From contig JAFTVU010000003.1 of NCBI GenBank assembly GCA_017465665.1, positions 1-64,000 of the forward strand: DNA of 64,000 nt, read 5' to 3'. The translations under genes and the position numbers were made by a program. The notes beneath the pieces were generated by a model. It saw only the letters and a list, made by a program, of their open reading frames with translations, was not told where the DNA came from and did no database searches. The DNA is from Oscillospiraceae bacterium (GTDB lineage Bacteria > Bacillota > Clostridia > Oscillospirales > Ruminococcaceae). Position 1 is the stretch's first letter; the number at the start of each line of letters is the position of its first letter. Shown one piece after another: positions 16,471 to 24,441 of the stretch.

Positions 16471-17163
16471 TTACGGCGTGCCGATATCCAGTGCGGGGAA
16501 CGTGCCCACTATAACGCCGCTCTGGGATATGCCTGCAGTATCTCCGTTCCAAGTGCTTATGCCCTTTGCCCAATCCACTTTATCAGTGGCGGCGAGCACA
16601 CCTGTCGCATCAAAGGCAGTCTCCAGCTCTGTTATGGCTGCTGTTTCATCCGTATAATACAGCGCCATAGGGTGGTTACGCTTTAAAGCGATCCAAATAT
16701 AGCCCTGATCTATCTCGGGGAACGCATCGCACATGGTAAGCGAGATAAGATTAGCAGGGTTCTTGCTGTGCGTTGCCATAATGTCACCATCCGTTACTGC
16801 GGTAGGCGCGGTTGTCCAGTCGAAATCAGGAATGCTAAGAAAGCTATCGGTATCGCTTATATTCGTGAGCCATGTAGTCTTGCCGTTCACCTGAGTGACC
16901 GTCATAGTGATTATCGTGGTGGCGGTGTTGGAATTAAGCATTCCGCAGCCCTTGCCATCCAGAGTTGTCAGATACCTTTCCAGTGTTTCTCCCAGATTAT
17001 CTGCTGTGTGATTTGCTGAAGTGATCTGTGATGTTGTCACCATACCCATCATAACCGGAATAAGTATAGCAGCAAGAATACCAATTATGGCAATTACCAC
17101 AATAAGCTCCACCAGAGTGAAGCCCTTTCTTTTACGGGAGCGCGCGAATAAATATCTCTTCAC
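16471..17163 (-). CDS. Type IV pilin, paralogue of the major pilin
   Basis: About 230 residues. The signal is RKRKG|FTLVELIVVIAIIGIL, with Glu +5. The start is GTG at 17163, five bases after GGAGG; an in-frame upstream ATG lacks such a site. Its C-terminus (VDWAKGISTWNGDTAGI, then GTFPALDIGTP) closely parallels that of the 17361-18068 pilin (VDWANKICKWDGNTAGI, then GTSPALDLGSP), so the two arose by duplication. A 197-base hairpin-rich gap separates it from the upstream pilin, consistent with lower expression. Confidence 0.9.
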   Translation of the reverse strand: MKRYLFARSRKRKGFTLVELIVVIAIIGILAAILIPVMMGMVTTSQITSANHTADNLGETLERYLTTLDGKGCGMLNSNTATTIITMTVTQVNGKTTWLTNISDTDSFLSIPDFDWTTAPTAVTDGDIMATHSKNPANLISLTMCDAFPEIDQGYIWIALKRNHPMALYYTDETAAITELETAFDATGVLAATDKVDWAKGISTWNGDTAGISQSGVIVGTFPALDIGTP

Positions 17164-17360
17164 GTTGACCTCCTGCGCCGAAGCGCTTTTCATTTTTACC
17201 AACCATTACGCGGCAATGCGCCGCCTTGCCTTTGCCATGGCGTATACTGCGACAAAGCAAAGGCAAAACAGCATAATGCTTAATAACACTAATTCCCCGA
17301 CGGCTTGCGCCGCCGAGGAACATTGTGTTTAGATCATGTAGTTATAATCTGCTATTCAGA

Positions 17361-18068
17361 TTATGTACCTGCTACAGAGGGAGAACCGAGATCCAGAGCA
17401 GGGGATGTACCAACGATAAGACCATCAACATTGATACCAGCAGTGTTGCCGTCCCACTTGCAGATCTTGTTAGCCCAGTCAACTGTAGTAGTTGCAGCTA
17501 ATGCACCTGTTGCGGAAACGAAATTAGCCTGAAGGTCAGACAGATTACCAGCAGAAGAAGCATCAGCTGTGTAGAACAGACCAACAACGTTACCAGCCTG
17601 AACATAAGCCTCAACGTAGCACTGGTTCATATCGGGGAACAGATCTCTCAGGGAGATAGCCAGCAGTGTGCAAGCGTTTGTGGAGTTGGATGCCTTTGTA
17701 GCAGAGCTGTTGATGCTAGCAGCGGAAGTGGACCAGCTTGCACCGCCGCTTACAGCCTTGAAGCTACCAGGAGTATCAACCTGAACGTTCCAACCATCTG
17801 AAGTCTTAGAGATAATAATCTTAGAAACAGAAGTGTTGGAAAGCTTCATGCCGTAACCCTTTGTGTCAGCCTCTGTGAGGAAGTTTTCGATCTGATCCTC
17901 AAAGGATGCTGCTGTGGAGTTTGCGGATGTTACACGGGAAGATGTAACGAAGCCCATCATTGTGGGAACGAGAATAGCTGCGAGTACGCCGATGATAGCG
18001 ATTACTACGATCAGCTCAACGAGGGTAAAACCCTTCTTGGCTCTGAGAGCCTGAAGCTTCTTTATCAT
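17361..18068 (-). CDS. pilA: Probable major type IV pilin
   Basis: 235 residues. The signal is RAKKG|FTLVELIVVIAIIGVL, with the +5 Glu that pairs with the next subunit's N-terminus. The globular part is rich in Ser, Thr, Ala and Asn, as in abundant exported pilins. It has its own strong sigma-A promoter (18159-18187), a structured leader and an AGGAGG ribosome site, and its codons look more biased than those of neighbouring pilins. These features suggest it is the major subunit. PilT/PilB are encoded upstream. Confidence 0.88.
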   Translation of the reverse strand: MIKKLQALRAKKGFTLVELIVVIAIIGVLAAILVPTMMGFVTSSRVTSANSTAASFEDQIENFLTEADTKGYGMKLSNTSVSKIIISKTSDGWNVQVDTPGSFKAVSGGASWSTSAASINSSATKASNSTNACTLLAISLRDLFPDMNQCYVEAYVQAGNVVGLFYTADASSAGNLSDLQANFVSATGALAATTTVDWANKICKWDGNTAGINVDGLIVGTSPALDLGSPSVAGT

Positions 18069-18158
18069 TGTAAAGACCTCCTATAAAAAATTTTTTATGT
18101 TTAACGCCGGCGGCGTTAAATCCGTTACAATGGGAGATATCTCTCCTGTTGTGTTTTA

Positions 18159-18187
18159 ATTATAGCCCATAGTCGAAAAAATTGCAA
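18159..18187 (-). promoter_or_regulatory. Sigma-A promoter of the major pilin gene
   Basis: Minus strand -35 TTGCAA (18182-18187), 17-base spacer, -10 TATAAT (18159-18164). The roughly 80-base leader carries two GC-rich palindromes: GGAGAGATATCTCC near 18132-18145 and AACGCCGCCGGCGTT near 18103-18117. These could stabilise the 5' end of the mRNA. Confidence 0.85.
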
Positions 18188-18219
18188 GTGTTTTTTGAAA
18201 AAATTTCATAATTAATGTG

Positions 18220-18309
18220 TTTTTCGTGAAAAAAACATCAATTCAAGCGGCAAATTTGTTTACAATACACAAAAATGTTAACGTTTTCGTGAAAATTATT
18301 TTCACGAAA
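18220..18309. repeat. Repeated TTTCGTGAAAA operator-like motifs upstream of the pilin promoter
   Basis: TTTTTCGTGAAAAA occurs at 18220-18233, about 33 bases upstream of the -35. A perfect inverted repeat of the same word lies further upstream: TTTCGTGAAAA (18285-18295), TTA, TTTTCACGAAA (18299-18309). The inverted repeat also lies just after the pilT stop codon and could act as a weak terminator, but its T-tract on the minus strand is poor. Shared sequence in two places suggests protein binding. Confidence 0.55.
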
Positions 18310-18350
18310 TTTAAACATTGCGTTTTAGCTAAGCTATAATTTGCCGGATG

Positions 18351-19436
18351 TTATACACCCATATCCAGATATCTCTTGTACTCGTTGGGATCCTGACATC
18401 TTGTCATAGCAGTCTCGTTGGTGATCTTACCCATGCGTACAAGCCTTGCAAGATCCTGGTCAAGAGTGAACATTCCGTTCTTCTTACCTGTTGCGATAGC
18501 TGTGGGAACCTGGAATATCTTACCCTCACGGATCATGGAACGGATAGCGTCGGTAGCCGCAAGGATCTCCAGTGCGGCGCATCTGCCCTTACCGTCCGCG
18601 GTAGGAACGAGAGTCTGGGAGATGATACCTACGATGGAGTTTGCAAGCTGGGAACGGATCTGTCCCTGAGAATGAGGAGGATAAACGTCGATGATACGGT
18701 CGATAGTTTCAGCCGCACCTGTTGTATGAAGTGTGGAGAACACGAGATGTCCTGTTTCTGCGGCGGTTACTGCGGCGTTGATGGTCTCGAAGTCACGCAT
18801 CTCACCTACGAGGATAACATCGGGGTCCTCACGGAGTGCGGCACGCAGAGAGCCTGCGAAGCTGTCAACGTCCTGACCGATCTCACGCTGGTTTACCATA
18901 GACTGCTTATGTGTATGCAGATACTCGATAGGATCCTCAACTGTGATGATGTGGCAGTTCTTCTGACGGTTGATGTGATCGATCATAGCCGCAAGAGTGG
19001 TAGACTTACCCGAACCTGTAGGTCCTGTTACCAGTACCAGTCCACGGGGAGCAAGTGCGAACTCACCGAGAGTTGCGGGAAGACTCAGATCAGACAGAGT
19101 AGGGATATCGTTTCTCAGCAGACGGAGCGCAACAGCGTGATAGCCTCTCTGTCTGTATACGTTAACTCTGTGACGGAAGCCTGATGTAGACACATACGAG
19201 AAGTCAGTATCCAGACCCTTGGAGATCTGGGACTTGTGCTTGATTGATGTGATCTGGTTGATAATGTTTACAATGATGGGCTCGGTACAATCGGGATAAC
19301 CGCTCAGCTTACGGATGGAGCCGTGCAGACGTACTATCGGAGGGAGACCTGCGGTAAAATGCAAGTCCGAGCAGCCAAGCTCTCTTGCCTCGTCCAGAAT
19401 GCGGTTAATGTCCATGATGTTGTTATTGCCTTCCAC
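18351..19436 (-). CDS. pilT: Type IV pilus retraction ATPase PilT
   Basis: 361 residues. Walker A GPTGSGKST is near residues 138-146, the Asp box and Walker B region (LREDPDVILVGEMRD) follows, and the His box is STLHTTGAAETIDRI. PilT hexamers depolymerise pili and power twitching. The start is GTG at 19436, seven bases after GGAG. It lies 36 bases downstream of pilB, in one transcription unit. Presence of PilT indicates retractable pili, not a simple secretion pseudopilus. Confidence 0.95.
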   Translation of the reverse strand: MEGNNNIMDINRILDEARELGCSDLHFTAGLPPIVRLHGSIRKLSGYPDCTEPIIVNIINQITSIKHKSQISKGLDTDFSYVSTSGFRHRVNVYRQRGYHAVALRLLRNDIPTLSDLSLPATLGEFALAPRGLVLVTGPTGSGKSTTLAAMIDHINRQKNCHIITVEDPIEYLHTHKQSMVNQREIGQDVDSFAGSLRAALREDPDVILVGEMRDFETINAAVTAAETGHLVFSTLHTTGAAETIDRIIDVYPPHSQGQIRSQLANSIVGIISQTLVPTADGKGRCAALEILAATDAIRSMIREGKIFQVPTAIATGKKNGMFTLDQDLARLVRMGKITNETAMTRCQDPNEYKRYLDMGV

Positions 19437-19472
19437 TTTAACTCTCCTTTATGTATAAAATATATGCCTTAA

Positions 19473-21170
19473 TTAAACTGTATATGTTGCCTTTACAAGC
19501 TCATCCATGGTAGTTCTGCCTGCAAGCACCATTTCGGTAACGTTATCACGCAGCAGTCTTGTGCCGTTCTTCTTTGCCTGTTCGCCGATCTCCTCTGCGG
19601 TAGCGCCTGCGGAGATAAGCTCCTTGATATCGTTGGATGTAACGATGATCTCGTGAATAGCGGTACGACCCGAGTGGCCTGTGTTTCTGCAAGCCTTGCA
19701 GCCGCCCTTTCTGGGACGGTAGATATCTACAGGCTCTGTCTTGTTTACAAGGCGGAGATCAGCCTCGTCTGTGAGTGTGTACTTCTCCTTGCACTCATTA
19801 CACAGCAGCTTTACAAGTCGCTGAGCGATGATTCCTACTACAGAGGACGCAACCATGTACGGAGCAACGCCCATGTCCACAAGACGGACGATGGTGGAGG
19901 CCGCGTCGTTGGTATGCAGTGTAGAAAGTACAAAGTGTCCCGTGATAGCGGCACGGATCGCGATATCGGCGGTCTCACCGTCACGGATCTCACCGACCAT
20001 TATGATATCAGGGTCCTGACGGAGGATAGAACGCAGAGCGGCAGCAAAGGTCATACCTGCCTTATCGTTGATCTGACACTGGTTAACGCCATCGATACGC
20101 TTCTCGACAGGGTCCTCAACCGTTACGATGTTAACATTAGGCTGGGAAAGCTCACCGAGGGTAGCGTACAGAGTTGTAGATTTACCGGAACCCGTAGGTC
20201 CTGTAACCAGCATAACGCCGTTAGGACAGCGGATGATCTGCTTGTACATCTCGTAGTTGTAGTCCGTCATACCGAGGTCTGTGATCTTTCTTGCCTTTTC
20301 ATCGGCAGAGGAAAGCAGACGGATAACGCACTTCTCGCCCCATACACAGGGGATTGTGGATACACGGAAGTCCTGCTGAATGCCGTCGATGATCATACTG
20401 TAACGGCCGTCCAGAGGTATTCTCTTCTCAGCGATATTCATACCGCCAAGGATCTTGATACGGGTAATAATGGAGTTATGGAATGCGATCGGCACCTTCA
20501 TATCCTGCTCGACCAGCTCACCATCCATTCTGAAACGGATCCTTGTTCTGGTCTTGAATGCCTCGATATGAATATCTGTCGCCTTCAGACGGAACGCAGT
20601 CTCTGCCATCATGTTAACGAGCTTAACGATAGGTGCGTTATCAACACGCTCTACCGATTCAGCATCGGCTGCGGATACCTGCTCGCCCTGAGCCGTGTCG
20701 CCAAGCTCATTTACCGCCTTATCAACGTTCTGCTGGGAATAGAACTTGCCGATAGCTTCCTCAATAGCAGTCTTTGTGGATAACTGTGGAATTATCTCCA
20801 TACCCGTCTGCACCTTCAGCTCCTCAAAGATGTAGAAGTTGATAGGATCGTTGGTTGCGACCATCAGACGGTTGTTATTGATCGCGTAAGCGAGAACGAG
20901 CTTCTCTTTCGCCTTTTCCTCAGGGATCTTCATAACCGCCTCGCGGTTGATCTGTGTGGTGGAAAGATCCACAAAGGGGACTTTCAGACGGATGGAAAGC
21001 GCCTGGGCGAGCTGAGTTTCGGATACAAGACCCATTTCCAGCAGTACATCGCCGAGCATCTTGCCCTCCGACTGCTTCTGCTTCATAAGAGCGTCTTCGA
21101 GCTGTTCTTTGGTGATAAATCCATTTTCACGGAGTATCTCACCGATGGGTAGATTTTTAGGTGGAGCCAT
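19473..21170 (-). CDS. pilB: Type IV pilus extension ATPase PilB
   Basis: 565 residues. The N-terminal MshEN-type domain starts PIGEILRENGFITKEQLEDA; such domains bind cyclic-di-GMP in several PilB/MshE proteins. The ATPase core has GPTGSGKST near residue 325 and LRQDPDIIMVGEIRDGETA. A tetracysteine zinc site (CNEC, later CKAC) matches GspE/PilB. It powers pilin polymerisation at the inner face of the membrane. It starts divergently from the prepilin peptidase gene. The link between this MshEN domain and other cyclic-di-GMP-type genes in the window is inference. Confidence 0.95.
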   Translation of the reverse strand: MAPPKNLPIGEILRENGFITKEQLEDALMKQKQSEGKMLGDVLLEMGLVSETQLAQALSIRLKVPFVDLSTTQINREAVMKIPEEKAKEKLVLAYAINNNRLMVATNDPINFYIFEELKVQTGMEIIPQLSTKTAIEEAIGKFYSQQNVDKAVNELGDTAQGEQVSAADAESVERVDNAPIVKLVNMMAETAFRLKATDIHIEAFKTRTRIRFRMDGELVEQDMKVPIAFHNSIITRIKILGGMNIAEKRIPLDGRYSMIIDGIQQDFRVSTIPCVWGEKCVIRLLSSADEKARKITDLGMTDYNYEMYKQIIRCPNGVMLVTGPTGSGKSTTLYATLGELSQPNVNIVTVEDPVEKRIDGVNQCQINDKAGMTFAAALRSILRQDPDIIMVGEIRDGETADIAIRAAITGHFVLSTLHTNDAASTIVRLVDMGVAPYMVASSVVGIIAQRLVKLLCNECKEKYTLTDEADLRLVNKTEPVDIYRPRKGGCKACRNTGHSGRTAIHEIIVTSNDIKELISAGATAEEIGEQAKKNGTRLLRDNVTEMVLAGRTTMDELVKATYTV

Positions 21171-21261
21171 GCTGATTCTTCCTTTCGGATATTTTACGGA
21201 CCTGCGCCCGTTGTTTGCGGCACGCGCCGCGGGATTATTCTGTAAGCAGGGCAGACTGCCC

Positions 21262-21290
21262 TTGCAAAATGTTGATATATGTGCTAAAAT
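21262..21290 (+). promoter_or_regulatory. Sigma-A promoter of the prepilin peptidase gene
   Basis: -35 TTGCAA (21262-21267), 17-base spacer, -10 TAAAAT (21285-21290); the ribosome site AAAGGGG lies eight bases before the ATG. The 151-base gap also contains the divergent pilB start and a GGGCAG/CTGCCC hairpin just upstream of the -35. Confidence 0.75.
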
Positions 21291-21322
21291 ATTACTATCT
21301 TATTAAGAAAGGGGTCATTTTC

Positions 21323-22387
21323 ATGACATTACCTGAAATAGTAATATGCGTTTTCGTGTTCGTCTTCGGTTCGATAATAGGCAGCTTTCTGAATGTGGTT
21401 ATCCTCCGCACTCCGCTCAAGCAGTCCATAATCACCGAGCCGTCGCATTGCTTTTCCTGCGGAAACAGACTAAAGTGGTACGATATGTTCCCGATATTCA
21501 GCTGGCTGATACTCCGCGGAAAGTGCCGCTTCTGCAAAGCTAAGATATCGCCGCGTTATATGATAGTCGAAACAGTCACTGCTGTACTGTATCTTCTTGC
21601 ATATCTGCGCTTCGGAAGCACCGGACGCTGGTGGGAGCTTGCTATGGCGATGGTACTGTTCCCTATCCTTGTGGTGCTGAGCTGTATCGATATCGATCAC
21701 TTTGAGATCCCCTACTGGTGCAGCGCTGTTGTGGCAGTGCTCGGTATAGCTTCATTCTTCATTCCGTTTACAGGCGATCATAGTATCGTATGGTATGAAA
21801 GGCTCATCGCTCTCGGCGTTGTAGGAGTTATGTTCGTCATCCTCGTACTTATCGGAGGAATGGGCGGAGGAGATCTCCAGCTCATGCTTGGTGCCTCTCT
21901 CATACTGGGATACAAGGTGTTCCCGGGACTCTTTATAGGTATCGTGCTTGGTGCCATCTACGGAAGTATCAAGAAGTTCAAGGATCACAAGATCGAAAAG
22001 GAAGTTTCCGAAAAGCTGAAAGATATCGCAATGGATTGGTATCAGGAGCAGCTCGACCGTGATGTCGGATACGTCAAGACAGGGCATGACGATATCATCG
22101 TAGGAAGCATAAGTAACGGTCAGCCCGATATCGAGTGGGAGTTCCTTGACGAGAACGCATGGAAAGGCATTCCCGATAAATCCGCTCTCAGCAAGACAGT
22201 CCGTGAAAATATCACTGAAGAACGCGAGGGCGGCTTCAAGATATTCATCAAGGATGATCTTGTTGAAAAGGTCAAGTACTCCAGACACATGGTATTCGGT
22301 CCGTTCCTATCAGTGGGAATCGCCACCGCATGGCTTATCGGAGATATCATTGTGAACTGGTATATCGGTCTGCTGGGCGTTATGTAA
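21323..22387 (+). CDS. pilD: Prepilin peptidase/N-methyltransferase PilD with a large cytoplasmic insert
   Basis: 354 residues; most PilD proteins have about 230-290. The cytoplasmic zinc loop has CFSC and CRFC pairs. The aspartyl protease residues are in CIDIDHFEIP and GGGDLQ, and the conserved FGPFLSVG closing helix is intact. Between about residues 216 and 318, where homologues have a short loop, lies a roughly 100-residue charged segment. The enzyme cleaves and N-methylates all prepilins of the locus. ATG at 21323 is chosen from the AAAGGGG site. It is the only pilus gene on the plus strand, inserted between minor pilins and pilB. Confidence 0.92.
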   Translation: MTLPEIVICVFVFVFGSIIGSFLNVVILRTPLKQSIITEPSHCFSCGNRLKWYDMFPIFSWLILRGKCRFCKAKISPRYMIVETVTAVLYLLAYLRFGSTGRWWELAMAMVLFPILVVLSCIDIDHFEIPYWCSAVVAVLGIASFFIPFTGDHSIVWYERLIALGVVGVMFVILVLIGGMGGGDLQLMLGASLILGYKVFPGLFIGIVLGAIYGSIKKFKDHKIEKEVSEKLKDIAMDWYQEQLDRDVGYVKTGHDDIIVGSISNGQPDIEWEFLDENAWKGIPDKSALSKTVRENITEEREGGFKIFIKDDLVEKVKYSRHMVFGPFLSVGIATAWLIGDIIVNWYIGLLGVM

Positions 22388-22448
22388 ACTGCTCTGATCG
22401 ATAAACGCGCATACGCTTATTCATCACAACAATTTAACAATAAAAATC

Positions 22449-22473
22449 ATCGGGGCGGGCTTACCGCCCCGAT
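22449..22473. terminator. Bidirectional terminator between pilD and minor pilin genes
   Basis: A perfect 10-bp stem ATCGGGGCGG (22449-22458) / CCGCCCCGAT (22464-22473) with loop GCTTA. It is followed by ATTTTATT on the plus strand and GATTTTTATTG on the minus strand, so it ends both convergent transcripts. Confidence 0.9.
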
Positions 22474-22489
22474 ATTTTATTGATGCTTT

Positions 22490-23347
22490 TTAAGGAGTAG
22501 GTAGCACTTTAGGCTTCCTTGTGATATAGAATATAAAGATATCATCACCTGCGTCGTGCGCTGTGTTGTCAAATATCTTGTATTCTCCGCCTGTGTTTAC
22601 TGCTGTACTCTTGATGAGGTTTGCCTCAATAATGCTCTTGCCTGTAAATATCCTGTACACATCGTTCATAGATTCATCATTATAAACAAGGATATCCATA
22701 ATAAGAGCAGGTGTCAGAGTAGTCTTGACCTTTGAAGGATCAGCCGCCACCTCATCTGCCGTCAGTTCCTTGCCTGTGCTGTCAAAATGAACATCCATGT
22801 GAGAGAACGAAAACTTTGGGTAGATATCCTCATAGAAGCTCTCATCAAATACGGGCTGTGCAGAAGATGGAAGCAGTATAAACTGGGTAGCATCCACCTT
22901 TTCGTTATACAGTATGTACTTCTTGGCAGTGCCATTCTGAGAATTGTTGCGCGGATTATTATCCGTCACATACTTAAGGCTCAGGCAATTCATCTGATAA
23001 TTATCCTTATTGTTGCCTGTGTTCATGAATGTCACCATCTTCTGAAAATCAGTATCGGTGATCATTCCTCCCGTTACATGCGCTCCCGCCGATGCATTGG
23101 TATTGGTAAACACCTTGATATACAGCGAACCGCGCAGCGATTTCGAGATATAAGTTTCCACTGTGCTCACAACTCGGTCTGCCTTGGCTGCATCCTCATT
23201 TACTTCCAGAATGCCAAACACAGGAGTCATAAACAGCAACACACCAATGATAAGTATGCCGAGCAGCGCGGTGGAGATAACTACCTCCACCAGTGTAAAG
23301 CCGCCGCTGTTGCGTTTTTTAAGCAAGCGTTGTAATTTCTTTATCAT
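22490..23347 (-). CDS. Minor pilin (pseudopilin-like)
   Basis: About 285 residues. The signal is KKRNSGG|FTLVEVVISTALLGIL, with Glu +5. ATG at 23347 is chosen because AAGGCGG lies seven bases upstream; a GTG two codons earlier is possible. The domain after the helix is large for a pseudopilin and unrecognised. It is last in the pilC-to-minor-pilin run, 12 bases after the neighbouring minor pilin. Such minor pilins form the priming complex at the pilus tip together with a GspK/PilX-like protein, here encoded two genes upstream. Confidence 0.85.
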   Translation of the reverse strand: MIKKLQRLLKKRNSGGFTLVEVVISTALLGILIIGVLLFMTPVFGILEVNEDAAKADRVVSTVETYISKSLRGSLYIKVFTNTNASAGAHVTGGMITDTDFQKMVTFMNTGNNKDNYQMNCLSLKYVTDNNPRNNSQNGTAKKYILYNEKVDATQFILLPSSAQPVFDESFYEDIYPKFSFSHMDVHFDSTGKELTADEVAADPSKVKTTLTPALIMDILVYNDESMNDVYRIFTGKSIIEANLIKSTAVNTGGEYKIFDNTAHDAGDDIFIFYITRKPKVLPTP

Positions 23348-23359
23348 AGTCACACCGCC

Positions 23360-24424
23360 TTAACTTACCTTGGTCTTTTCAAGCTCCCAAGCACCGTAGA
23401 TGTTGGGGTTTACTCCATCGGTACTTCCATCTTCTTTGTAGATGGGATAGTTAGTATACTTAACACCTGTGCCGTCAACAACGCCATTCTTTCCAAACGA
23501 AGCCGCTGTCAGCTGTGGATCCTTATCAAAAACGACCCAGAATTTCACCTTGTTGTCGGTCAGGCCGTATCTTGATGCATTGTTATCCTTAAACGGTGTT
23601 GTAATATGTATAATACTGTCGCCCACCTGTGTCACCATATTAAGGTTGCCTGTTCCGCCTTCTTTGGGAATGTGCTTGTAGACCTTCTCACATTCAGCGT
23701 TCCACTGCATCGTATCGCCATTGTTGTATCCGTAAGCAATTATATTTGCAGGATCCTTTACCTTGATCTCATACACATTGCCATCTTCTTCTTTGCGCTT
23801 CAAAGTTGTTGAGCTGGGAAGCTTGAACATAAATCTGAAAGCAGCGTACTCGGTATACTCCTTCGCCACTGAATCAGCCAGAACATCACACTCGATCATA
23901 TAGCAATAACCTGATCCGGGGTAATTAGTTACACGCTCACACCAAACCTTGATATAATCAATGCCCTTGGCGCCGCATAGCCATGTTTCGTATCTGGAAT
24001 CCTGTCCGATACCTAAACCGGGGATAGCTTCGTTCTGATCGTTGTTTTTTATCTCTTCAGCCTGGACATAGTCGGTATCGCCTACAAAGTAGTTGATACC
24101 GCCTGCCTCGTTAGTGTAAGTAGGATTTGAACGCATCTGGTAATCCATCTCAGCTACGACATTGGCACCTTGGCTGAAATTAAGCTTGAATGTTCCCGCA
24201 TCGCCCTTACTGGAATCATACTTATCTGCGTCACCTATATAATGTCCCGCAAGATACTCGTTATCATTAATGATATTATTTGCGAGCTGGGTATTGATAT
24301 TGCGCTGACGCACCGTAAGCTGTACCATGGAAAGTATCATCGTTGACATTATAGCAAAGATGGCAAATGCGACGATTATTTCAACGAGCGTAAAGCCGCT
24401 TCTTTTTGAGAAAATTCGTTTCAC
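23360..24424 (-). CDS. Minor pilin (PilW/GspJ-like)
   Basis: 354 residues. The signal is SKRSG|FTLVEIIVAFAIFAIM, with Glu +5. The start is GTG at 24424, six bases after GGAGG. The C-terminal domain is not recognised. Size and place, between a GspK/PilX-like protein and another minor pilin, suggest a GspJ/PilW equivalent in the tip-initiating complex (inference from synteny). Confidence 0.83.
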   Translation of the reverse strand: MKRIFSKRSGFTLVEIIVAFAIFAIMSTMILSMVQLTVRQRNINTQLANNIINDNEYLAGHYIGDADKYDSSKGDAGTFKLNFSQGANVVAEMDYQMRSNPTYTNEAGGINYFVGDTDYVQAEEIKNNDQNEAIPGLGIGQDSRYETWLCGAKGIDYIKVWCERVTNYPGSGYCYMIECDVLADSVAKEYTEYAAFRFMFKLPSSTTLKRKEEDGNVYEIKVKDPANIIAYGYNNGDTMQWNAECEKVYKHIPKEGGTGNLNMVTQVGDSIIHITTPFKDNNASRYGLTDNKVKFWVVFDKDPQLTAASFGKNGVVDGTGVKYTNYPIYKEDGSTDGVNPNIYGAWELEKTKVS

Positions 24425-24441
24425 GTTTTACCTCCTTTACA

